Shown: positions 22,987-35,252, counted from the first letter of the stretch. The stretch is 64,000 nucleotides of DNA from Helichrysum umbraculigerum (GCA_949592205.1 CATIUR010000004.1:5893001-5957000); one strand, 5' to 3'. The notes: generated from the letters alone by a model not told the origin. Translations and numbers: made by a program.

Positions 22987-23157
22987 CCTGTAATCACAAC
23001 ACATCTCACAACTCGTTAATTGTTAGTACTAATATACTAACCCATATCAATTCATAACCAATCCCGTAACCTGGACTGTTTGACCAATACCACTAGGTTT
23101 GGGATTGAACACTTAATTACTGCTCGGTTCGCCCAAACCTATGCTCTGATACCAATT
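22987..23157 (-). other. Leader and primer binding site of element A
   Basis: GCTCTGATACCA at 23143-23154 is the complement of the tRNA-Met primer site. Nearer gag, the plus strand contains GTTAGTA-CTAATA-TACTAAC (7-bp arms). Related hairpins with changed loops occur at the same place in B and C (GTTAGTAC...ACTAAC). Shared words TTTGGGATTGAAC and TTCGCCCAAACCTATGCTC tie this leader to C, with close variants in B. Confidence 0.75.
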
Positions 23158-23748
23158 TATAACACGCTACAAATTTACAGGACTTTTTTTTTTTTAACTC
23201 GGAAGCGAAATCCCATTCATATTAACACAGATGACTTTATGTCATCAACCAAAACATATTACAAGTTATAAGTATTAACTGCTCGTTTACAAACCATTAT
23301 TTAACAAAACATGAATCACTGTATCTAACAAAATCAGAGTAATCATGGTCAAACAACTCCCAGTCACTCCTTGCCCAGTCCCAGTCACATCAAAACCTGC
23401 AAGGAGTAAACAATGGGATTAGCATGAAGCTAAGTGAATAAACCTGTTACAAACAGTTTGACTTAGCTATAACAATATCAATTAACAGCAATATCACTTT
23501 GACACAACATCACCAAGAGGATCGGTGGTCCTTGTGGAGCCCTCAGACCGCGGTGGCCCACCAAGCAACACTTACAATCACTGCAGGCCAATACAGTGAT
23601 TTTACCGATAACTGATTGCTACCTTTAATCAATATGTGTTCTATTCTCAACACATGATTACAAATCTCACATTGACTAACCTGTAGCAATCAGTCCAACA
23701 ATTGTTGACCTCCTATTCACTAGAATGCACATAGGCAACACATCACAG

Positions 23749-23825
<77 letters not shown>

Positions 23826-25112
23826 AGCAATATAATCAACAATCACTATATTTATATCGTTGTAACCAATATGTCACAACCAAATCACACTGAAGTTCCA
23901 AGTCAATTCACCTGTCAACTTCAATCCACTTACTCGGCTGACTAACTCACCGAGTCTTCTGCGTGTCTGAAAGCACAACAAAACACTTGAGTCAGTAACT
24001 CAATTCAAATCTTACTTTAATTAACTCAACACATCACTTAATGGCAATAGAACACATTGTATATATTTAATCCATGTCCATATCTAGCTCGCTTCAACTT
24101 ACATGTCATAGTTTAACATAAGTACATGCCACTAACAGACAATTATCTCATAATCTAGTTCACGTAGTTTAGCATCTCAATTTAAGTTATACAAGTAATC
24201 ACCAATGCTAACTAACTTATCATCATACATTTTCAAGTAAAATGCAAGTTCTAAGTCATTATAGTTCATATTATTACTGCTGGCATACGATTTTATCTAA
24301 ACATATAAACATTGTACAAGACCAATTAAACTGCAGAAACTAGACTATGAAAACACATAATCGCGTCACGATTACTATACAATCGCGTCGCTATTTAAGT
24401 AAAATGGCGTCGCGAAATCATCACAATCGCGTCGCGATTGTATCGGCGTCTCCAGTTCCTGAACCTGTTACTACTGCTGTTCCTGTACGATTTCTATCAC
24501 AAACTACCAACTTCCAGCTTACATAACTCAGTTTCAAACTTCACTTTGCATCAAATAGCTCACATAACAACACATATAGATTTCTAGCATTTCATGATCA
24601 CAATTTGAGCATACTTTCTATTAATTTTCCATGTTCATGTTATAACAAAAATCAAGAACACTTACTCTTTTGGATATTATGATATTGGTGATGATGATGA
24701 AATCAGAAATCTACAAGGATCACAACTTGTTTGTTTATGTATAGTTTAGGTTCTAGGTTTTTAATGTTTAGGGTTTGTATGTTTAAAATGGAAATAGAAA
24801 CTTTCCATATGAGGAAAGATATAAGAGGTCGGCTAAGGTTTTTAAACCGACTCCGTATTCCCTTAAAATTAGCCCCCTTTCAATCTATTGTCTGGAACCT
24901 AGAAATCATTCGCGATAAAAGTATTTTATTTTACCGTGAGCTATAACTAATTAAAACGGTTAACATTTCACTAGTCACAATTAATCCTTCGATCAAATTT
25001 CCTAAAATATAATTCAAAACATATAAAGCACAATATTAAAAATGTAACAATAATAATATTAATTTAGAGAAAATTACCGAATTATCCTCAGGTCACAGAA
25101 GCGGGTGTTACA
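23158..25112 (-). repeat. Right (5') LTR of element A
   Basis: 1955 bp, TATAACACGC to GCGGGTGTTACA on the plus strand. It contains CGGAAGC (23200-23206), the pairs CTCCTTGC (23367-23374)/GCAAGGAG (23399-23406) and TTAGC/GCTAA (23419-23433), (TA)n at 23750-23822, ATCGCGTCGCGAT-type palindromes at about 24357-24441 and the U3 block at 24881-24945. It preserves the empty target of the CACTA insertion (AGAGGTCGGCTAAGG). Confidence 0.95.
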
Positions 25113-25262
25113 TATAAGCATATAATCTATAAATCTATCACCCTAAAAAATGATATTGAGTAATCATACTGATCGATTCCAAGTTTTTTACATCATGAAA
25201 CACAACGTACATATTAATAAACAACCAAAACACTTAAAAAAGTTCCACCTTGTAAAATTGTA

Positions 25263-25502
25263 CTCCATCCGTCCGTCCCCAGACAAAAAACACGCAGTTT
25301 AAGTAAATATAATCATATCTCTTACTTTTTGGTAAGATGACAGTTTCACCCTCTACTTTTTACCTACTTTTTTTGTCTTATATATATACCTAAGGGTAAA
25401 AAAGAATTTTATCTCCTTATTCTTATTAATTTATGAAAGTGGACAATTAATTTGGTACAACCCAAAATGGAATAGTGGACAATAGATTAGGGACGGAGGG
25501 AG
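25263..25502. mobile_element. Stowaway-type MITE
   Basis: 240 bp with inverted ends CTCCATCCGTCC... and ...GGACGGAGGGAG, flanked by TA on each side. This is the signature of Stowaway (Tc1/mariner-derived) elements, which use TA targets. There is no coding capacity. Confidence 0.9.
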
Positions 25503-25569
25503 TAAAATCTAATAGAGGTTGCTTATGTGACAAATCAACACGTGTTACATTAGGAATGATGATTATACC

Positions 25570-25812
25570 TTTTTTTTTTTTTTAAAGGCTAACAGAAATC
25601 GCCTTGGTATTCCGTACGGGGAGACCCAATGGCTAAGTCTCCATATACTGGCCCAATCCAGCCGTACGGAGCCCTTAAGTGCCCCAAGTTACTCTAAATC
25701 CGGGAAAAACCCACTAATCCGTCCGCCCGAAGGCACGACAACGAATTAATGGTAAAACCTGCTGGCCTCAAGGATCGAACCTGAGTTTCCCAGATCTCCT
25801 ATAAAAGTGACA
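25570..25812 (-). mobile_element. SINE-like retroelement
   Basis: On the minus strand the unit contains GGTTCGATCCT, a good RNA polymerase III B-box (GGTTCGANNC), near its start. It runs through CCTTCGGGCGGACGGATTAG and GGAGACTTAGCCATTGGGTC and ends in about 14 A. A tRNA-derived SINE fits. I could not fix an A-box or a target duplication with confidence. Confidence 0.6.
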
Positions 25813-25941
25813 CGTATAATGCAATTATTAATACCTATCAAAATAAGAAATCCTTAAACTAATATAACGAAATTTTCTCTATAAATATTTGTTTATTTTA
25901 ACTGTTATAGTAATAATAAATAATAGTAATAAAAAGGAAAA

Positions 25942-25943
<2 letters not shown>

Positions 25944-25991
<48 letters not shown>

Positions 25992-25997
25992 ATAGAA

Positions 25998-26025
<28 letters not shown>
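25944..26025. repeat. Two (TA)n microsatellites
   Basis: TA dinucleotide runs at 25944-25987 and 25998-26025 separated by TGTTATAGAA. The overlapping 67-codon frame with repeated Tyr-Ile is a by-product of the repeat. Confidence 0.95.
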
Positions 26026-26028
<3 letters not shown>

Positions 26029-26133
26029 TGCATGTAGTTATAGAAAGCTCCTATATATTTCTATTTTTTTTCTAAAAAAAATAAAAAATTAGAAAACGTG
26101 TACTAACTTGTAATTTTCTAGAGAATTTTTTCA

Positions 26134-26312
26134 AGGGTTAATAATGTTTTAATCACTCAACTTTCAATTTTTTTTCGTTTTAATCACTCAACTTTTTTTT
26201 AAATGTTTTAACCACTCAACTTAGGGTCAATAATGGTTAAATCCTTGAACTTTCAATTTGTTTTCGTTTTAACCACTCAACTTTGTTTTAAACGTTTTTA
26301 ACCACTCAACTT
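26134..26312. repeat. Imperfect tandem duplication, period about 89 bp
   Basis: Two units, starting AGGGTTAATAATG and AGGGTCAATAATGG, each containing several copies of a shorter TTTTAACCACTCAACTT word. A further degenerate copy follows to about 26345. No function is evident. Confidence 0.75.
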
Positions 26313-26345
26313 ATGAGTTGACCATACTTTAACCACTAAAGTTCA

Positions 26346-28525
26346 TGTAACCATTAAAAAAACCCTTTCGTTAACTTATAATGTAAGTTTAGATCGAGAT
26401 ATATAAACTTTGAACTGATTTTTTTATCGATCAAGGTTGTCAAGAGAGAGATCTTACCTAGGATCGTTTTTGTATTCACAAAATCGAAATTGTAAGATCA
26501 AATCAGGATCGTAAGATCCTACTCATACATTATGATCTCATACATTATGATCTCATAAATGTGTATTATAATGCATATAAAAGATTAAATGCATGACAAA
26601 TAATAAACCTATTAACCTTTTATTGGACAAAAATTAACTAATTTATATTTTCTTAACTTATATTCATGTTAAGTAAGATCGGATCGGATCGACATCGTAA
26701 GATCCTATGCTAAAATCATTAGATTCATATTTCTTAGAAAACTTCTCTAGAAGATCACAATTTAAATACGTTCTCTAATTTTTTAATAGTCTTAGAAAAA
26801 ATTTCAAAAAAAATGGATGAATTTCTGTAACTAAACGCATCCTTACAGTTAGCAAGTGTTTTTTGAAATATTCTTTTAGTTTTTTAAAAACACGAATCTC
26901 TAAAAAAATGAAAAAGAAAAATAAGATAATTTTCCGAAATTAATGCGCCGGTAATGTGTTTCAATTGGACATCCTCGTGCGGCTTGCAAAACCAACGGAC
27001 CTACGTTCTTAGACCAACTTCACGGATATAATTGTAAGATGGGCTTATACCTTTTCAAAACTGGGCTGGTAGCACGTAGTTAAATAAGGTATAGGATGCT
27101 TGTATGTTAATATAAGTATAACGTGGCTCGGTCTCTTGTTGAAGGTATCTGATTTTTACAAGGAGTTTTTTGTTTCCTATAAAGAAATAAAAGGTTCCTT
27201 GTGAATATTAAAGTACAACTTTTTCTTGTAACGAGTAAAAAGTTACTTGTAAAAATCATCACCCTTGTTGAATAATAAACTTTTGAGTCATGGTCGAATA
27301 GTTTTCGGAAACTTATCACTAATTATAACTATAACAGAAATGTGGTAATGATATGGTCCCGTGGATACTAACCCGACCCGACCCGACCCGTGTGGGTGAT
27401 CCCACGTCAAGGTTAAGGAATAAAAGACTAAGTCAAGGAAGACTCCCACTATCTCCATTTAATTAGGTTTTACTCATGCACGTTATAGTTGTTAGTATCA
27501 TCCATATAAGTTTCATTCGTTGAGCATCTAGTCCACTACATCCATGCTTCCTGTTTACTAGGCGTCTACGCATTTTCCAATTGTTTTTTAAGTTGCAATT
27601 TACTTTGAAGAAATATAAAGAGAAAAAGATGATGTTTTAGTTCATTAGTATCTAGTTTCTTTTATAGTTTTCTTAGGAGATTACCATCTCGAATGGGATT
27701 CTATAAGGTAATACGACATAAGTGAATGTTTCTTCTTCTCTTCCTACCGTCTAAAATTGGAAAAATATCATATGCATTCCTGTATGAAACTTGTTGATTG
27801 CATGTATGTACAAAATACAATTTTTAAATCAATTTGTTTCACCGTATAGCATATAGTTCGCGGAATGTTTTCAATAGAACTAGACTTTAAACCCGTGTAT
27901 ACATACGGGCCGTTGATTTTTAATATGAAATATCATATTTAGTATATATTTTTTCTAATAATAAAACGTGTAAGTTAATATGTATATTAAGCATCAAATT
28001 GGATTCATGATAATATTACTTTATATAAATGGATTTATATAAGTAATAATTAAAAAAGAAAGTTTTCGAAACCAAGTTAGTGAAAAGCTTTAATTATTTT
28101 AAGTCTGTATTAACCTTTTCATGTAATTTTATTCCTACTCGATGAATTAATAATAAAAACATTACAGATCAATTTGGATAATGTTTTAATTAATGAATTA
28201 AATTTCTTTTTACATGTAAGTGAGTGGTTGATTAAAAAAATATTTCTTAGTAAGTTAAGGATCTTATTTTAAAATTTACTAAAATTAAAGGACTTAATTG
28301 ACAAAATTAAAACTTAATTAGAATGATGACATCATAAGGATGTTTCCTATATATAATTTAAGATTGGAGTTCATCAAGGGAATTGGAATGTGAATTCTTT
28401 TGAGTGAATGAATTTGATTACTTTTAAATTAACTCATTTGTGAACCAAACACTTTTTTTGAAATGGAATTAAGATTCCAATTCCACTGAATTCCTTTGAA
28501 TTCCACAGACCAAACGCAACAAAAT

Positions 28526-28529
<4 letters not shown>
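26346..28529. other. Gene-free spacer
   Basis: AT-rich sequence with no supported coding frame. Local features are repeated ATCGTAAGATCC words (26440-26710), a short GACCC array (27366-27390), and around 27885 the word AACCCGTGTATACATACGGG, typical of a dispersed plant repeat I cannot class. Bases 28330-28515 have AGGGAATTGGAATG and AATTCCTTTGAATTCC segments that may be a degraded inverted-repeat element. No tRNA or rRNA gene is visible. Confidence 0.5.

Positions 28530-28597
<68 letters not shown>
28530..28597. repeat. (TA)n microsatellite
   Basis: About 68 bp of uninterrupted TA. The open frames on both strands across it encode only Tyr-Ile repeats. Confidence 0.95.
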
Positions 28598-28599
<2 letters not shown>

Positions 28600-28918
28600 G
28601 CAAATGTTACAAAGTATAAAATTTTTGTTCACATTACACTATTTTAGTAGGGTGAATAATAATGCTCCAGTTACACAAAAATTCATGTAACTAACTGTAC
28701 TAAATTAAAGACCAGAGAAAATTTTAGTTTTGTCATGTTTGGTTATTACGGACTTGCGGTTTCTAGAAGACTAAAACGTATATGCTTGATTCATAATCAG
28801 TCGTGGTCCTTGTGGTAAATTAGTCTACGCAGCCTGAGTGTCTACATATTTTTTTTGGTGATCTTGCTAGTACTAAAAAGATCCGGTAAATTAGTCAAAT
28901 TCCGAGAGACTACCGGGT

Positions 28919-31109
28919 TGACACCCGTCTCGAAATACAAGGACATTTTTTTTTTTTTTTAAACATATCGGAAGCGCATGATTAATAGAAATCAGTAGAT
29001 TGCATACATACATTTCAAATAGCAATCCACTTACATACAAACCTTTAAAACTAGATTATTCTAATCATTACACACATTAAGTTTAGGTGTTATAGAAATC
29101 CCAATGTGTTGTTAAATCATTAACGTATTATCCATTTCAGAGTGAGCTTGTCAAACATTCCATTCCATATGTACTTCTTGCCCACCCACATACAGAAGTA
29201 AACCTGCAAGAAGTAATGAGGGGTTAGCACGAAGCTAAGTGAATAGATCCCAAGCTATCAATCTAACTCAGCTTAACACATGCCTATAACCAAGCAATGC
29301 ACAAGCAACATAGAAGGATCAGTGGTCCTTGAGGTACCCTCATGCCGCGGATGGTTCCCCAAGTAACACTTAAAACCAACTGATGGCCAAATCAGAGGTT
29401 AAACCGATAGTTTGGTACTATTACTACACACGACGCAATTTCAGTGTCCAACACATGTACAAGGCACTTGCGAAGTCCTAGTAATAGTATCCAAACCCAA
29501 CACATTAGTTGACCCCCACCAAATCAAATAGTCCACAACTATCATATCACAATGGACGCCAATAATCAATCAAGGTTTAGCCAACATGCCAATATAATAT
29601 TAATGCAATCATTGCAATAAACCAAGTTTACCCGTTGTAACCATGTTGTTACAACTAACTTAGACTGAAAGTCCAAGATCCACTCACCGACAATCATAGT
29701 CGTCCACTCAGTAGTCTAATGTCACTGAGTCTTCTCCACATCTGAGAATACAATAACACAACACAAGTTAGTCATTTGGCACTTGTCTCAATATTGATAT
29801 AATATCATACTATTGTAATTACATCAAACAACTTATCACTAACTTGTATTAATTCAACGTTCATCATTTCAAGATTATGAATAATCTTATTAACATCAAA
29901 ATTCCGTGATCATTAAGATCACATCATCATGTTAAGCTACTTTAATTATCATAAATCAACTTTACGACTATTATGTTCACCTAATCACCTTCATCCATCA
30001 TAATCATTGTTAACCAATATAATAAAACCATTAACAAGATTAATAACCTTCAACATCAATTATTCATCAAAACATCAATATTTGATCCTATGAATACTTA
30101 ACCAACTAATTTCACACCATCCTCTTTAATAATCAATTAAGTGTTCTTATTAGAAAATCATACTACTTTCTCCATATAACCCATCAAACTCATCATGATC
30201 ATCATACTTCTCATAAACACTTAATCAATTCACAACTCCTAGCATAATCAATGTAATTCATCATCTTTAATCAACACTTATAAATCATACATCATAATTC
30301 TAAACATAGAAGCTCCAATTCTTGAATTATCAACTAAACACATAAACTTTATTAGTGATCATATATCGTTTTCTTCATTTCAAGGTTAGGCTTAGATTTT
30401 AATCATCATTTAAACATCAACTAACAATTTTATCATCATTCCAAGCTTCTATTTCATGAACATCCTACCAATTAATCAGCTACTCAAAACCCCCAATTTC
30501 TAGGGTTATCTCAAACACGAAATTAACACATATAACATGATTAAGATGATGCTAGAATGATTATTACATGTTATTGAAGCTTAATTAACATCAATTCACA
30601 CTTTTGAAACCCTAAATTCGGATTTTTACTCAAGAACACCAAAACCCCAATTTCTAGGGTTTATAAAATCAAGAACACATGATCATACCTTGTTTGTGAT
30701 GATTAAGGAAGCTTGAATTCGTGTTTAGAAGCTCCAATTGATGATTTCTTCATATTTTTTATTAAGGTTTAGATGTGTGTGTGTGTATATGTAAATCGTA
30801 TGTATGTATATGTATATGTGGGAGGTAAAACCGACCCTCCCATATAATATACCATATAATGCTAATTTTCATCCCCCGTATTTATTATTGTCTGGAACTT
30901 AAAAACCATTTGCGGGGAAATACAATTTTATTTTACCGTCAACTAAATAAATTTAAAACAGTTAATAATTTACTATTCACAAAAGTCATATAACTGTTTG
31001 ACCTATTATTTTCGATTATCACAATACATTAATTATTTAAAACATAATTAAATAATTACATAAATAAAGAAATTACAATTTCAACTAGGCCCAATTTGAG
31101 GATGTTACA
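28919..31109 (-). repeat. Left (3') LTR of element C
   Basis: 2191 bp from TGACACCCGTCTCG to GAGGATGTTACA on the plus strand. It contains CGGAAGC at 28969-28975, a long pair TACTTCTTGC (29172-29181)/GCAAGAAGTA (29206-29215), the short hairpin TTAGC/GCTAA (29224-29238) and the U3 block at 30883-30948. Unlike A, B, D, E and F it has no obvious palindrome cluster in the LTR; a cluster lies in the internal domain instead. Confidence 0.92.
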
Positions 31110-31147
31110 AATCTCTCCCCCTTAAAGAGATTTCGTCCTCGAAATCT
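31110..31147 (-). promoter_or_regulatory. PPT and adjacent hairpin of element C
   Basis: In element orientation TTTAAGGGGGAGAGATT abuts the LTR. The inverted repeat AGATTTCG (31128-31135)/CGAAATCT (31140-31147) precedes it. Confidence 0.75.
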
Positions 31148-32224
31148 AATCATCCTTAATTAATCTAGGGAATTTAATCACATCATACCTCGTGTGAAGT
31201 TTGGTTCCCACTTTATTTCCAATTCCCTAACTACATAATTATTTATCACTAAATGCACATAAGGTATATGTACAATTTAAATTACTTATGCATATCATCT
31301 CTATGCGTATCTTAATCACTAATCACACATACACAAAATATGTATACATTTAATCCATTTAAGATATATGTTTTCAACCTAATTACACATGCACATATCC
31401 AATGTACCTGCTTCAATTTCTCATTTCAGCACATATACTGTACCTAATCTTATCTTCATATACACAATGAACATTTTGAAACAAGTTATCACTTAACATA
31501 AGTAAATCACTTAACTAAGTAAAGTAATATACTCTCATTTACAGAATCTAGCGACATGCTAGATCTTAAAAATCGGTATATGAATTCTATCTTTTTCAAT
31601 AACGAAAACAGTGGTTATGGAAACCACAATACACATATCATCAATGAAATTCAATTTTCAATTATAATTAGCATCCATGCTAATATCCACATATCACTGA
31701 GGTACATGAAACTCATTTTTATTAAAATATCACGGAACCATACCTCACTAACCACATAACCACATATTAATAAGCAAAAGAGAGGTCAAATCCTATGGTT
31801 ACTACCATAATCATGTAATTACACAATCACTTAGCACCAATTCATATTGGATACATGCTAAGTCTCGTTCAATGGGTACTTTGCTATACTAGCACACGTA
31901 CCACATTAACAAAATATGCTAATCATCAACACATTTTTCAACAATATTTCATCCATCAATTTATTTCAATGACTTCTCATTAGATTATTTCACATTTTCA
32001 TCCTTTCTATACGCAACCTATCATTTCACTTTGATATTATGCATATAATAACAATTAAATTTAACACAATTCTCAATTAATAATAATATAACTATCAATT
32101 TTTTCACAGTTTCAATAAAAAGGCTCTCTCTCTATATATTTTTATATATTTCTTTTATTAATAAGTAACCCATTAATACAATAACTTAATCTTTTATTAC
32201 TACCATTTCGATTTAGTCAATCAT

Positions 32225-32265
<41 letters not shown>

Positions 32266-32316
32266 AACATTGCAAACCTACAAATTTTAAAGTCTCATCA
32301 ATTTCTCTGGTATTTG

Positions 32317-32408
32317 GTAGCCTCAATACTCCATGTGAAATGGCATTATATAAATACGTTGGCCAGACGTCGTCATATTATGTCAGTCACACTTTATTCT
32401 CAGGCCAC
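32317..32408 (-). other. Structured RNA block of element C with kissing-loop-like hairpin
   Basis: In element orientation the core is ACG, loop TCTGGCCAA, CGT (plus-strand 32356-32370). The stem extends, after a 2x2 mismatch, by about six AU/GU pairs. The loop holds self-complementary TGGCCA. The outer arms GTGGCCT and AGGCTAC can pair, with one G-U, where B has GTAGCCT/AGGCTAC. Confidence 0.6.
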
Positions 32409-33409
32409 TTCATACCATTGATCTTTAAAGTAATTAACTTTTACTCTCTCATAATTCACAATGTTGAAATCAACAATTATCACACATATAGTAACACTTG
32501 TAATAGCTTTATGACCAAGTATTAACCTGTTACTATTTTCCTTTATCACTTGAATGTGAAACTACTCACATAATTAAGTAGACATAATAATCCAATTATT
32601 CAACAAAATTCCTATTATTACATTAACACAGGTGTAGAGTTTAACATAACTAAGTCAATTTAACACATTTATCACTGGATTCAATATCAATCACTTAACA
32701 CTTTAATTATTAAGTATAATACTCTATATAACATTTAACACTAAGTACCTTGTTAAAATACCAGGTCATATTTCACATATATTCATCAATACATAATTTC
32801 TAAGTTGATTAATAAATAACCTTCCATATTTAGTTATCAAGCAAGAGTAAGCTCCTACAGTACTCTTCAACTCTTACAAATACTTATTCAATCATATTAA
32901 GTATTTCACATAATGTAATTAACATGATTACATAATCAATATTTATTTACCCTAACAAGCAACAATCAACAATACCCTTACTGGTATACTTTGCAGTTAA
33001 ATAAACTGTCTACAAACAACTCCTACACAAAGAACCATATAGACCTCTTAAAACAACTTTTTAATATTGCATATAGTCACAGGAATGATCCCTGGGCTCA
33101 AAGAAACAAAAGCCCAATACAAATCATAAGCTAAAAGTCTGAAATAATGTCCGAAAAACACTAAAACGCGATTTTCGGGCCCCGAACGACCCCGAAGTGC
33201 CGAAAACTGACAGGGCTCATGGCAACGCGATGAGCTTTGACCGTTGGCCCGTTTTCTAGTGGACATGTAAATTTCATCTTAATCGGACACCGAAATTTCA
33301 TAACGGAAATTCTACGACAAACGTTACGTCGAACGTCGAAATTTACAAATTTTCATGTTAAACTCACTTAATATAACACATAACACAAGAAAAGTCTCAA
33401 TAAAAGGGG

Positions 33410-33596
33410 AATCCGCCGGATTCTTGGGAATCCGTCCGGATTGAAGGGAATACGCCCGGATTCCTGGGAATCCGCCGGCTTCAAGGCCAATTTTCATGAC
33501 AGAACCAATTTTAAGGAATCCGGTCAAGGAATCCGCCCGTATTCGTGGGAATCCGTACGGATTCAAGGGAATCCGCCCGGATTCATCCTGCTGCAA
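33410..33596. repeat. Degenerate palindrome cluster inside element C
   Basis: About eight variants of GGAATCCGCCGGATTC, several with altered centres (CGTCCGG, CGCCCGG, CGTACGG). The same word family makes up the LTR clusters of B and D. Confidence 0.8.
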
Positions 33597-34965
33597 CAAA
33601 TCTGCAATTTTTAGTGCAAAAATACGAAACTCAAACGCGCATATCTCCTAAACCGTAAAGAGTTAGGGTCTGAAATTTCACAGGCACCTTTATATAATCA
33701 AAATGCAACTTTCTATTTTTCCACTTTTTCAATTTACACGTTTAACGAGAAAACGACTATATAACCAATTTTAGGCCATTTTGGACCATTTTTGTTGACA
33801 CGCTATATTCCAACCGGCATACTTTCAGGGTTCCACCCTTTGCCAACATGTTTCTACATATAATTATGACGTGTGGGCACATTCATCATCTATATATACA
33901 CATTATATCCTGTTTTGACTCATTGACCCGTTTAGGGTCCAATTGGGCATTTTCAACCAAACAACCACATTGACTAACCAAACACTTTCACGCACTTTGT
34001 TACTATACTTATGACTTAAAGTCACTTTAACATTCATTATTTTCGAACCCACATGCATATTAACCATTTGACCAACAACCGATCCATTTGGGTACTTTAA
34101 CAACCCATTTGGGTTTCAACCCATATAACCACTATTCAAACAATCAATTCACACTTTGTTGACTATTCCAAGTCAAACAAAACCATTTTCAATATTGGTA
34201 TTATGCTATAACTCTAAAACACCAATCCACATTAAATCATCATTTTTAAATCAATTTCAACAAATTTTCCAAATTTATAATCACTTTAACTTTTCACAAC
34301 TTGTCAACACACATTTGGACTCGTTGACCACTTTGACTTTCTATCTTAACACTTTCAATACAAAGATCATAATTCAACCCAATTATGATCAATGCTAAAC
34401 ACATAAAAATCTAGTCACATTCAACTTGACTTTACCAATTCAAAACACATATTCTAACAACTAGACTCTTTCTAATTCACATAACAACACGACTCGAAAC
34501 CTATTAATGGAGAATACCAACATCCCATTAATTTCATCATATCAAGTCACATCAATTCAGTTTATCATTTATCAAACAATTCCCTGGCAAAGATCTATAA
34601 TCACACCTTGCATTTATCAACTTATTAACAAGCGATATTCACCAATAATTCAATTTACTTTACTAACAATCATATCATAGTAAAGCAAACTGTCAAAGCT
34701 TATTAAAATTCATCAAGCTTATCAGAAATTACCTGGCACATCTAGGCCCACGAGTATTGAGGAATCATTGAGAATACCAGACGGTTCCTCATGTTCCTCC
34801 GTCTCTGCATCCAAAACAACACTCTTGGAACTTGTTATAGGTTAGTACATATTCACTAACCACATTTTCATACAATTACTAAACCCCATCCCTGGAATGT
34901 TTGACTTGACACATCATATAGATTTGGGATTGAACATAACCAATGTCCAATTCACCCAAACCTAT

Positions 34966-34977
34966 GCTCTGATACCA
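34966..34977 (-). other. Primer binding site of element C
   Basis: GCTCTGATACCA on the plus strand, the complement of the initiator tRNA-Met primer site, five bases from the right LTR. Confidence 0.88.
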
Positions 34978-34982
34978 ATTTA

Positions 34983-35252
34983 TGACACCCGTCTCGAAAT
35001 ACAAGGACATTTTTTTTTTAAACATATCGGAAGCGCATGATTAATAGAAATCAGTAGATTGCATACATACATTTCAAATAGCAATCCACTTACATACAAA
35101 CCTTTAAAACTAGATTATTCTAATCATTACACACATTAAGTTTAGGTGTTATAGAAATCCCAATGTGTTGTTAAATCATTAACGTATTATCCATTTCAGA
35201 GTGAGCTTGTCAAACATTCCATTCCATATGTACTTCTTGCCCACCCACATAC
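34983..35252 (-). repeat. Right (5') LTR of element C, first 270 bp
   Basis: It matches 28919 onward closely, with a shorter T run, and is cut at CCCACCCACATAC by element D. In the left LTR the sequence continues AGAAGTAAACC without interruption, which defines the empty site. Confidence 0.92.

Larger units (their letters stand above)
980..25112 (-). mobile_element. Element A: Ty3/gypsy (Tekay-like chromovirus) with three nested insertions
   Basis: A complete LTR retrotransposon read on the minus strand. The 5-bp target duplication TATAA is at 975-979 and 25113-25117. LTRs begin TGTAACACCCGC and end GTGTTATA in element orientation; the left one holds a CACTA insertion and the right one is about 1955 bp. 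A primer site complementary to initiator tRNA-Met lies beside the right LTR and a purine-rich tract beside the left one. Gag, protease, RT/RNase H, integrase and chromodomain-like tail lie in order from right to left, split by hAT and element B. In-frame stops in gag and integrase make this copy defective. The LTRs differ by roughly 1-2 percent by eye, so it is older than B and F. Confidence 0.93.
31148..34965 (-). other. Non-coding internal domain of element C
   Basis: No protein frame above about 90 codons and none recognisable. A CT microsatellite is at 32228-32259. A structured 92-nt block is at 32317-32408. A segment at 33110-33600 resembles the mid-LTR of element B (GAGCTTTGA, GGCCCGTTTTC, CATGTAAATTTCA) and includes degenerate GGAATCCGCCGGATTC words. 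A leader at about 34720-34965 holds CATGTTCCTCCGTCTCTGCA, also in B; in element orientation this region looks like a decayed gag start. Confidence 0.8.
28919..35252 (-). mobile_element. Element C: non-coding LTR retrotransposon, split by D
   Basis: A complete left LTR, PPT, internal domain, tRNA-Met PBS and the first 270 bp of the right LTR are visible. At 35253 element D interrupts the right LTR, and the rest of C must lie beyond the window. The internal 3.9 kb has no protein frame. The leader next to the PBS matches B and, in part, A. C is the outermost and oldest member of the right-hand nest. Confidence 0.9.

Noticed and set aside
23143..23154. tRNA-like sequence GCTCTGATACCA
   Set aside because: Only 12 bases; it is the primer binding site complement, not a tRNA gene.
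22987..23157. Search for a 2+6+1 kissing loop in the leader of A
   Set aside because: A 7-bp stem hairpin is present but its loop (TATTAG in element orientation) is not self-complementary, so I do not extend the dimerisation proposal to A. D could not be tested because its leader is cut.
25944..26092. Frame with Tyr-Ile repeats
   Set aside because: Translation of a (TA)n microsatellite; the same applies to 1549-1755 and 28429-28690.
27885..28330. Possible dispersed repeat with CCCGTGTATACATACGGG
   Set aside because: It looks like a common plant repeat start, but I could not define ends, target duplication or class.
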